A DNA stretch of 9,735 nt from Candidatus Woesearchaeota archaeon CG08_land_8_20_14_0_20_47_9. GTDB taxonomy: Archaea; Nanobdellota; Nanobdellia; Woesearchaeales; CG1-02-47-18. The stretch is from contig PEYS01000138.1 of assembly GCA_002763335.1 (NCBI GenBank), positions 1-9,735 of the forward strand, read 5' to 3'. Of the stretch, positions 1-4,911 are shown in pieces. The position numbers and the translations under genes are program-made. Position 1 is the first letter of the stretch. Each line of letters opens with the position of its first letter. Below the pieces are notes generated by a model. It worked only from the letters and a program-made list of their open reading frames with translations, had not been told where the DNA came from and searched no databases.

Positions 1-1632
1 ATCCTCGCCGCCGCCACAGCATGCCCATAAGGGATAGCCTGTTGTGAGGTTGCCCTCATAAGGGCCGTTTGTGCAGTCCCCATTATTCACGCACTTATAC
101 GTTGGTATACCGTCAGACATCACAATTATAAAGCGCTGCCTTGAGGCGTTCCTTGAACCGATTATGTTGAATGCCCTGTTTATGGCGCAGCAGATGCAAG
201 TCCCCCCGCTTGGACTGTTCGGGTAGCTGTTGATGTCAGCAGTCACAAGGCTCAGGTTATCGGTAAGCCCCCTGTAATAGGTGTTAGCATCCCTGGCAAA
301 GCCCACCAAAGCAATCCTGTTGCCGGTTGTGTTAAGCACAATGGCTACAAAGTTCTTGTCAAGGCACTTTGCAAGGCTGATGCGCTTTGTTGTTGAGAGG
401 TAAAGGCTCGGACTAGAGCAATTCGTAACCGTGTTGCCATTGTTATCACTGTTAAGCCTCCAGTTCATGCTCCCTGAGAGGTCAGTGATCAGCACCACAT
501 CAGCATTACCAGTGTCAGTGGATATGTTTGCGATCTGCTTAAGCCCAAGTCTGATGGGCACGCTCTTCATGCTCAGCTCATCATACTTCAGAATGCTGTA
601 GAGGGTTTCATTTGTCACATCTGCATAACTCTCACCTGTTGCATTGTCGTCTTCAAACACAGTCTTATTACCAATCATCATCATAATACTGTAGTTTGAG
701 AAGTAGTGCAGGCTGATATTCATGCCTGTGATGTTCCCAGGCACATAGAATGCAGAGTAGAGGTTTATGATCCCGTTTATCCCAGGAAGCCAGAAGGTCA
801 TGTTGCTTGCTGTATAGGGCCGCGCAATGGTCTTATAGCCCACCCTAAGATAGCCCCCGCTTATATAGCTGATGCCCCCGGAGAAATTGAGAGTTATCGT
901 GTTCTTTCCAGTGTTGAAATTCTGGAGGTATGTGTTGTTTATAATCCACTTGTCAGCCATCATATAACCCCCTCCTGCAGAGCCCTTAACATATGAGCCA
1001 GAGAACTGCCCGTTAACATAAAGGTTAAAATCACCCCCTCCCTCAAGCTCCATATAGGCTGACTCTGCTGACACCCCCTCAGGAATAAACAGGAACTTAG
1101 TAAGATTGCCCTCTCCTTCGAAACCCTCAAAGTAGACAAAGGCAAACTCTGTACGGTTTATAACGCCAGTTATTATGACCCTTGATGTGTAGCCCTCCCT
1201 TGTTTTGTTAAGCTGTATGCCTGAAACCATGCGCCTGGATGAGACCACCATGGGGCTGTCGCTGGGCGTGCCGTATATAAGGTCATCATCAAAATAGACT
1301 GCGAAGTCAGCATCTGTAATCCCCTCAGTAAGATTCAGTATAAGCCGTGACGCAAGATCATAGTTGCCCTGGGATGCGAACTCGCCGATCTGCTCTATGA
1401 CTGTATTATTCAGATCTGAGATATTCCCGTTTGCAATCAGCTCAGCTATAAAGGGGTTGTTTATGTCCATAACCCTCACATTGGCAAATACAGTGAGCAC
1501 ATCAGAGCCTATCTTCGTCTCAGTATTCTCATTTACGTGAATGTAAAAAAGCGATGCAGCTATAATGCCTGAGAACAGCAGGGTTGCTGCAAGCACGGCA
1601 TCCATCGTAAACATATACCCTTTTGCCCTCAT
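1..1632 (-). CDS. Membrane-anchored vWA-domain surface protein, 3' end beyond window
   Basis: This reading frame was translated by hand from the minus strand. It is open for 544 codons from ATG at 1632 to the window edge, so the C-terminus is missing. The N-terminus (MRAKGYMFTMDAV, then a hydrophobic stretch to about residue 31) matches the short positive segment plus FTxDA membrane anchor common in archaeal pilin-like proteins. Residues about 32-370 are extracellular-looking and beta-rich. A vWA domain follows with an intact MIDAS: D384-L-S-G-S388, T478 in SGGT, and D507 in MSDG. I count 21 N-x-S/T sequons, which suggests heavy N-glycosylation. All nine visible cysteines lie after residue 400 (405, 423, 479, 481, 482, 514, 520, 538, 539), so the vWA part is probably disulfide-braced. 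ATG overlaps the upstream stop as ATGA, and GGAGGA precedes it. Its likely role is metal-dependent adhesion at the cell surface. The ligand is unknown. Confidence 0.9.
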   Translation of the reverse strand, partial: MRAKGYMFTMDAVLAATLLFSGIIAASLFYIHVNENTETKIGSDVLTVFANVRVMDINNPFIAELIANGNISDLNNTVIEQIGEFASQGNYDLASRLILNLTEGITDADFAVYFDDDLIYGTPSDSPMVVSSRRMVSGIQLNKTREGYTSRVIITGVINRTEFAFVYFEGFEGEGNLTKFLFIPEGVSAESAYMELEGGGDFNLYVNGQFSGSYVKGSAGGGYMMADKWIINNTYLQNFNTGKNTITLNFSGGISYISGGYLRVGYKTIARPYTASNMTFWLPGINGIINLYSAFYVPGNITGMNISLHYFSNYSIMMMIGNKTVFEDDNATGESYADVTNETLYSILKYDELSMKSVPIRLGLKQIANISTDTGNADVVLITDLSGSMNWRLNSDNNGNTVTNCSSPSLYLSTTKRISLAKCLDKNFVAIVLNTTGNRIALVGFARDANTYYRGLTDNLSLVTADINSYPNSPSGGTCICCAINRAFNIIGSRNASRQRFIIVMSDGIPTYKCVNNGDCTNGPYEGNLTTGYPLWACCGGGED

Positions 1633-2168
1633 CTGTTCCTCCACGTATACACGCACATCCTTGCAAAGTCGGCGTTCATAAAGACAACACGCTCTGACTT
1701 AGCTACGTGATAGCTCTCTGTGAAATTCATATCAACTGCACAAACTGTTGCGTTGCTGGAGTTCCTCTGATCCAGGCCGTAGCTGCACAGGCCTGCAAAG
1801 GGCACAGCATCACCAGACCGGTTGAGAAAGAACACCAAAAAATTGCTGTCAACCCCAAGCAAGTGTCTTGTATCCTCATAGCTGATATTCGCTAACCTTG
1901 CGATCAGGCTCTGGTTTATGATGTTGTTGTCTGCAAAACCAGGCCTAATCACATTGGTTTCATCCCAATTCTCAGGCTGGCCAGATGATAACAGCTGGGT
2001 GCTTATAAGCCAGGCGTCTCTGCCCACAGCATTAATAGCCTGGCTCCCGGACTGCAGGTTAGTGGAGACCCTAAAAAATGAGATCATCATCATTGCAAAT
2101 ACGAGAGTGGCAACCGCTAAGTCAGTACACCAGACCTGAGCCCTAGTTGATATGCACGCCACCCCCAA
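1629..2168 (-). CDS. Pilin-like exported protein of the vWA cluster
   Basis: The product has about 179 residues with one N-terminal hydrophobic helix (roughly residues 12-32). The helix is preceded by STRAQVWCTDL, which resembles the RAQV-type start of archaeal pilin-like minor subunits. The rest is a soluble ectodomain with several N-x-S/T sites and a few cysteines. I recognise no named family. The start is uncertain. An in-frame stop (TAA) lies three codons upstream of TTG at 2168, and the only other start that keeps the signal segment is GTG at 2162; there is no ATG. The start lies inside the preceding gene, a 26-base overlap that indicates translational coupling. The stop overlaps the start of the vWA gene as ATGA. 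The role inferred from context is a minor subunit or partner of the vWA surface protein. Confidence 0.8.
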   Translation of the reverse strand: MGVACISTRAQVWCTDLAVATLVFAMMMISFFRVSTNLQSGSQAINAVGRDAWLISTQLLSSGQPENWDETNVIRPGFADNNIINQSLIARLANISYEDTRHLLGVDSNFLVFFLNRSGDAVPFAGLCSYGLDQRNSSNATVCAVDMNFTESYHVAKSERVVFMNADFARMCVYTWRNR

Positions 2169-2523
2169 TGTTCTTTATTGAGTTGTTACCTGGAAGCAGC
2201 ATCCCCGAAACATTATATATCTTAAATAAGACAACAAAGTTGGCTGTGCTGAATACAAAGCTGTTTGCCTCCCTTGTTATGTTATACTCGGCATTGCCTA
2301 TGCGCTCAGGCAGTATAAAATCCCTGGCGTAACCCGCGCAGGTTATTGCAGCAGTATCAACCTCTGCCTGGGCCATTGCAGCAGCCTCTTTCAGAAGCAG
2401 GTACTCCTTATCCCGCTCTAAATCAGCAATCTTGTTTCCGATAAGGATTATAAAGATCGTGGTCACTGAGCATATGAAAACAATGATAAACACAAACTCG
2501 ACACTAAGCTGTCCGGACCTCAT
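2143..2523 (-). CDS. Class III signal peptide (type IV pilin-like) protein
   Basis: This 126-residue protein begins MRSGQLSVEF followed by a hydrophobic helix to about residue 29. That is the archaeal class III signal peptide pattern (Q-x-S-x-E-F/Y), which a prepilin peptidase of the EppA/FlaK type is expected to cleave just before Q5. The first part of the mature helix mediates subunit packing in this family. After the helix comes a heptad-like charged stretch (IADLERDKEYLLLKEAA), then a small ectodomain with a single cysteine and N-x-S/T sites. It starts 9 bases after the stop of the upstream pilin-like gene and its 3' end overlaps the next gene by 26 bases, so it sits in the middle of one transcript. 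It is probably a pilin or pseudopilin of a surface filament. The exact system is not identifiable from sequence alone. Confidence 0.85.
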   Translation of the reverse strand: MRSGQLSVEFVFIIVFICSVTTIFIILIGNKIADLERDKEYLLLKEAAAMAQAEVDTAAITCAGYARDFILPERIGNAEYNITREANSFVFSTANFVVLFKIYNVSGMLLPGNNSIKNIGGGVHIN

Positions 2524-2532
2524 TTCACTCGC

Positions 2533-2964
2533 CTAATCAATCATGGATATATTCACCACCCCGCCTCTAGCCTCGACCCTGATGTACTGTATGCCTGGGC
2601 TTGGGTCAAGGTAGCCAGTCAGGTTAATCCTTGAAGAGGCAACAACATCAGTTGTGGTTCCCCCAAATTTCATCCTGATCGTAACCTCCTTTGCTGTTAC
2701 CTCAGTAGCATCAACCCTCTCAGGCATGTAAACCTTAACAAGGGTTGAGGAGGGCTCGCCGAGGTAATACACAGTCTCAGCAGCATCAACAACATTCCTA
2801 GCAATCTGATTGGCCTGGCTTACCGCAATAGCATTCGAGGCATCTGTAGTGTGGGTTATAAAGATGATGAGAAGAGGCACAGTCATGGCAGTTGCAAAGG
2901 CAAATACTGCAAGGTACTCTATGCTTATCTGTGAACGCCTAAAAACCTCTTTTTTAAATGCCAT
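2533..2964 (-). CDS. Class III signal peptide pilin-like protein, first of the cluster
   Basis: This is a 143-residue protein with the start chosen as ATG at 2964. A longer frame can be opened from GTG at 3027. ATG 2964 is preferred because it places the signal motif at residues 9-17 (RRSQISIEY), followed by a hydrophobic helix to about residue 37. A TATA box at 2996-3003 also lies about 35 bases upstream, in the right place for a short-leader transcript. Q12-x-S14-x-E16-Y17 is the archaeal class III prepilin signature with predicted cleavage before Q12. The ectodomain is about 105 residues, rich in Val and Thr, and lacks cysteine. The clean TATA box and the 9-base gap to the next gene make this the likely head of the pilin/vWA operon. 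It is a candidate major or minor pilin. Confidence 0.85.
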   Translation of the reverse strand: MAFKKEVFRRSQISIEYLAVFAFATAMTVPLLIIFITHTTDASNAIAVSQANQIARNVVDAAETVYYLGEPSSTLVKVYMPERVDATEVTAKEVTIRMKFGGTTTDVVASSRINLTGYLDPSPGIQYIRVEARGGVVNISMID

Positions 2965-2995
2965 CCTGCTGTTTGATAAACCCTGCTGGTCGGAG

Positions 2996-3003
2996 TTTAT
3001 AAA
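2996..3003 (-). promoter_or_regulatory. TATA box of the pilin/vWA operon
   Basis: TTTATAAA is self-complementary and centred about 35 bases upstream of ATG 2964. Transcription would start around 2970, giving a leader of only a few bases. It is the only strong TATA-like site directly before the cluster and supports ATG 2964 over the longer GTG start. Confidence 0.55.
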
Positions 3004-3065
3004 TGTGATGGAAAACCTTGACCACACTCAGCTTTAAACTCGCCCTCGGTAGTCAAGTCTTTCTG

Positions 3066-3281
3066 TTATTGATTATGACTGCATTCAACCAGCCACTTCC
3101 AAACAGGCTTAATGACAACTGGCTTTCCCCCGATCTTGAGTTCGTCCTCCTGGTCATAAGTGAGAATGATTCCTTTTGTTAACCGCAATCTCTTCATGGC
3201 TCCTATTAGTCCAGCAAACTCCCTCTTCCTATTGTCCTCATTAAGCTCATAGCAAACCTGAATTGCAGTAAATATTTCCAT
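3066..3281 (-). pseudogene. C-terminal remnant of an AAA ATPase/DUF4143 (COG1373-type) protein
   Basis: From ATG 3281 the frame encodes 71 residues. The segment from IQVCYELNEDNRKRE through LTKGIILTYDQEDELKIGG to VIKPVWKWLVE is the characteristic C-terminal end of the AAA ATPase/DUF4143 family. In that family it follows the ATPase and winged-helix regions in proteins of about 400 or more residues. No Walker A, Walker B or ATPase core is present here. The frame can be extended upstream to ATG 3371, directly after the stop of the nucleotidyltransferase gene. However, those 30 extra residues run through palindromic promoter-like DNA and do not resemble the family, so ATG 3281 is preferred. It looks like an internal-deletion derivative that kept its promoter and C-terminus. 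A small functional product cannot be excluded, because the remaining frame is undamaged. Confidence 0.6.
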
Positions 3282-3293
3282 TTTAGATGGAGA
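3275..3293. promoter_or_regulatory. Second copy of the TTCCAT/ATGGAA operator-like palindrome
   Basis: TTTCCATTTTAGATGGAGA repeats the arms of the site at 3308-3326 with one mismatch. The two centres are 33 bases apart, about three helical turns. This copy spans the ATG at 3281 and the predicted transcription start, so a bound protein would block initiation. Confidence 0.45.
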
Positions 3294-3307
3294 TTTTTGG
3301 TGTAAAG

Positions 3308-3326
3308 TTTCCATTATAAATGGAAA
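3308..3326. promoter_or_regulatory. Palindromic operator-like site with embedded TATA box
   Basis: TTTCCATTATAAATGGAAA has perfect 8-base arms (TTTCCATT/AATGGAAA) around a 3-base centre. Read on the minus strand, its centre is a TATA-like TTTATAAT lying 36 bases before ATG 3281. It therefore appears to be the promoter of the DUF4143 remnant with a dimer-binding site built over the TATA box. Confidence 0.5.
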
Positions 3327-3333
3327 AGTTTGA

Positions 3334-3382
3334 ATGCTGAGGCGAGCCTTTAAAGGCGAAGCTGAATGCATTCAAAATTTTC
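3334..3382 (+). repeat. Dispersed palindromic repeat, copy 1
   Basis: The core CGAGCCTTTAAAGGCGAAG and the tail ATTCAAAATTTTCT recur, with one indel and a few changes, at 4831-4880 in the same orientation. The core contains the perfect 12-base palindrome GCCTTTAAAGGC (3346-3357). A second perfect palindrome, TGAATGCATTCA, lies at 3363-3374 and overlaps the stop codon of the nucleotidyltransferase gene. Confidence 0.5.
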
Positions 3383-4094
3383 TCTCCTTCGCCCTTACAA
3401 GGCTGCTTGCCCTAAAGAGGGATTCAAATGTTCCTGCATCTGACCAGAAGCCCTTTACAAAGGCAAAGGCCATGCCCCTCTTGTTTATATAGGCGTTGTT
3501 GACGTCAGTTATCTCCAACTCCCCCCTTGAAGAGGGCTTTAGGCTCTTAATAACATCAAAGACCCGGTTATCGTAGAGGTATAGGCCAGTCACAGCATAG
3601 CTTGTTTTTGGTGCTTTAGGCTTCTCCTCAATGCCAACTACCCTGTCTCCCTTTAACTCGGCAACACCAAATCGCTCAGGATCAGGAACCTCCTTTAGGA
3701 ATATCTTTGCGCCAGCAGAGCCACCCTCAAACTCGTCAACATCAGCCCTGAAATTGTCCTCAAATACATTATCACCCAGTATAACAGCCACCCTGCCCCC
3801 ATCAGCAAAGTCCTCTGCTAAACCTAGAGCCTGGGCAATCCCGCCAGCCTCATCCTGGATCTCATAGACAAGTCTGACACCAAACTCCTTGCCTGAGCCA
3901 AGTAAGCTAAGAAAATGGCCAGCATGCTCCCTCCCAGAGACAATCATTATGTCTTTAATACCGCAATCAATCAGGGTCTGTAACGGATAGTAGATCATGG
4001 GTTTGTTATAGACAGGCAGAAGGTGCTTGTTTGTAACCCTTGTCACAGGCCTGAGCCTGGAGCCAGTGCCCCCTGCAAGCAAGACGCCTTTCAT
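3372..4094 (-). CDS. Short-form sugar-1-phosphate nucleotidyltransferase (RmlA/GlmU-N type)
   Basis: This 240-residue enzyme condenses a sugar-1-phosphate with an NTP to give an NDP-sugar, most like glucose-1-phosphate thymidylyltransferase. Motifs in order: LAGGTGSRLRP at 6-16 (phosphate loop), NKHLLPV at 22-28 with K23, the base/sugar pocket with GGIAQA at 84-89, LGDN at 106-109 with metal-binding D108, EEKP at 156-159, GELEITDVN at 191-199, and FWSDAGT at 216-222 with metal-ligand D219. It ends about 50 residues before classical RmlA, matching the short archaeal and bacterial form that lacks the C-terminal regulatory helices. ATG 4094 is chosen because GAGGTGG lies 4 bases upstream and the glycine-rich loop starts correctly. 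A longer frame from 4136 adds unrelated residues. The specific sugar cannot be read from the sequence. It may feed surface glycosylation, consistent with the sequon-rich proteins downstream. Confidence 0.92.
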   Translation of the reverse strand: MKGVLLAGGTGSRLRPVTRVTNKHLLPVYNKPMIYYPLQTLIDCGIKDIMIVSGREHAGHFLSLLGSGKEFGVRLVYEIQDEAGGIAQALGLAEDFADGGRVAVILGDNVFEDNFRADVDEFEGGSAGAKIFLKEVPDPERFGVAELKGDRVVGIEEKPKAPKTSYAVTGLYLYDNRVFDVIKSLKPSSRGELEITDVNNAYINKRGMAFAFVKGFWSDAGTFESLFRASSLVRAKERKF

Positions 4095-4153
4095 AGTACC
4101 ACCTCGGTGTAAATACCAACCCCCTTCCTGCACCACTGTTAAGTAGAGGGGGG

Positions 4154-4161
4154 TTAAATAG
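4154..4161 (-). promoter_or_regulatory. TATA box of the nucleotidyltransferase gene
   Basis: The minus strand reads CTATTTAA here. Transcription would start near 4130, giving a leader of about 35 bases that contains the GAGGTGG ribosome-binding site at 4105-4099. A second TATA-like ATTTAAATAG lies farther upstream near 4193-4204 and could be used in either direction. Confidence 0.45.
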
Positions 4162-4255
4162 TTTGCTGTAGAAAACGGGTTTAGTGCAGTTTAGCTATTT
4201 AAATCTGTCTGAACCTGCCTGTTAAAATGCCTGTTTTGTTCAGAACTGCGATAAT

Positions 4256-4264
4256 CTTATATAC
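4256..4264 (+). promoter_or_regulatory. TATA box and ribosome-binding site of the cysteine-rich gene
   Basis: CTTATATAC is a good archaeal TATA box with transcription expected near 4285-4290. The resulting leader of about 35 bases carries a strong Shine-Dalgarno sequence AAGGAGGGG (4308-4316) at good spacing before ATG 4322. Confidence 0.55.
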
Positions 4265-4321
4265 TTCATAATCTTGTGGTTATTGATCTGAGCTTAGAGA
4301 TCGTAAAAAGGAGGGGTTGAT

Positions 4322-4702
4322 ATGAGGAAGCATATATTTCTTGGACTGTGTATGTCTATGGTGGTTTTTTCTTTGCTTTTAGCATCAGGTGCCTTTGCAA
4401 GATGCCAAGGCATCGGAGTCTGTGATAGAGACTACTTTTGTGGGGCGGATGATGGTGTATGTCCTGATGACATGGTTGCTGGCTTATGCGATGAATGCGG
4501 CTTATGCTGTGATCCTGATTGTGGTGATTGCAGTTGTAAGAATGGGTATGAATTAGCAGCTACAGATAATGGTGAGAATGCTGTGGCTGATTCAGAAGTA
4601 AGCACAGTAATGACAACTGACGCAGGAGAATTTGATGATCTTCTCTCAGTCTTTCCTAAGGTTATAGCAGAACTACTGAGAAGGCTTAGCAGCTTCTTTT
4701 GA
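4322..4702 (+). CDS. Small secreted cysteine-rich protein
   Basis: The product has 126 residues and no family I recognise. It has a classical Sec signal peptide: MRKH, then a hydrophobic core to about residue 22, with likely cleavage after A24-F25-A26. The mature N-terminal part packs 11 cysteines into residues 28-72 (28, 34, 40, 47, 56, 59, 62, 63, 67, 70, 72) among many Asp and Gly residues. This suggests a disulfide-knotted or metal-binding mini-domain, roughly EGF/TNFR-like in spacing only. The odd cysteine number leaves one free for dimer formation or ligand binding. Residues 80-105 are an acidic, Thr- and Ser-rich linker. The last 20 or so residues (DLLSVFPKVIAELLRRL) form a likely amphipathic helix that could contact a membrane or partner. 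It is monocistronic, with its own TATA box, a strong ribosome-binding site and a T-run after the stop. Confidence 0.8.
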   Translation: MRKHIFLGLCMSMVVFSLLLASGAFARCQGIGVCDRDYFCGADDGVCPDDMVAGLCDECGLCCDPDCGDCSCKNGYELAATDNGENAVADSEVSTVMTTDAGEFDDLLSVFPKVIAELLRRLSSFF

Positions 4703-4710
4703 CTAACCAA

Positions 4711-4717
4711 GTTTTTA
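4711..4717 (+). terminator. T-run after the cysteine-rich gene
   Basis: GTTTTTA follows the stop codon by about 10 bases. Short oligo-T tracts are the usual archaeal intrinsic termination signal. Only five T residues are present, so termination may be partial. Confidence 0.3.
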
Positions 4718-4791
4718 TAGCCTTCCTACCCATTACGTACAGCCACCAAGCCAGCCCTCCCATCACTAAAAACCAAAATCGATCGACACAC

Positions 4792-4800
4792 TTAAATATG
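4792..4800 (+). promoter_or_regulatory. TATA box upstream of the oxidoreductase gene
   Basis: TTAAATATG is centred 26 bases before ATG 4822 and about 108 bases before the oxidoreductase start at 4904. By the usual archaeal distance, transcription would begin almost exactly at ATG 4822. The mRNA would then start with a 29-codon leader ORF and carry an 80-base 5' region before the enzyme. Confidence 0.45.
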
Positions 4801-4821
4801 TGCTCTGCAGGTAAAAATAAT

Positions 4822-4911
4822 ATGCCTGACTTCCGGAGCCGAGCCTTAAAGGCGAAGGCGGAGGTTATTCAAAGTTTTCTGCTTATAAAAGGGGGGTTTA
4901 AAAATGGATAA
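4822..4911 (+). CDS. Possible 29-codon leaderless leader ORF before the oxidoreductase
   Basis: The frame begins MPDFRSRALKAKAEVIQ and ends GGFKNG, with its stop 8 bases inside the oxidoreductase gene, so the two would be translationally coupled. Its ATG falls where transcription is predicted to start from the TATA box at 4792-4800. The peptide segment RALKAKAEVIQSFL resembles the plus-strand translation of the repeat at 3334-3382 (RAFKGEAECIQNFL; 9 of 14 identical). It may therefore simply be repeat DNA read as protein. There is no recognisable family and it may be non-coding. Confidence 0.3.
   Translation: MPDFRSRALKAKAEVIQSFLLIKGGFKNG
4831..4880 (+). repeat. Dispersed palindromic repeat, copy 2
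   Basis: CGAGCCTTAAAGGCGAAGG and the tail ATTCAAAGTTTTCT match copy 1 at 3334-3382. Relative to copy 1, one T is lost in the palindromic core (GCC-TTAAA-GGC) and about two bases are gained after it. It lies in the 5' leader of the oxidoreductase gene, just ahead of its ribosome-binding site. Confidence 0.5.

Larger units (their letters stand above)
4095..4321. promoter_or_regulatory. Divergent intergenic promoter region
   Basis: These 227 bases separate the minus-strand nucleotidyltransferase gene from the plus-strand cysteine-rich gene. They hold a TATA box for each direction (about 4154-4161 minus, 4256-4264 plus), an additional ATTTAAAT-type element in the middle, and a ribosome-binding site at each end. 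No RNA gene or further ORF is visible. Confidence 0.5.

Noticed and set aside
706..996. Plus-strand 96-codon frame
   Set aside because: It lies opposite the vWA gene, which shows coherent protein motifs throughout. The plus frame has no family resemblance and is a shadow.
3080..3375. Direct repeat TGCATTCAA at 3080-3088 and 3367-3375 flanking the DUF4143 remnant
   Set aside because: It could suggest a target duplication or deletion endpoint, but nine bases is too short to be convincing, and the right copy is part of the dispersed repeat.
3372..4136. Longer form of the nucleotidyltransferase starting at 4136
   Set aside because: The extra 14 residues precede the conserved N-terminus, and the ribosome-binding site GAGGTGG supports ATG 4094.
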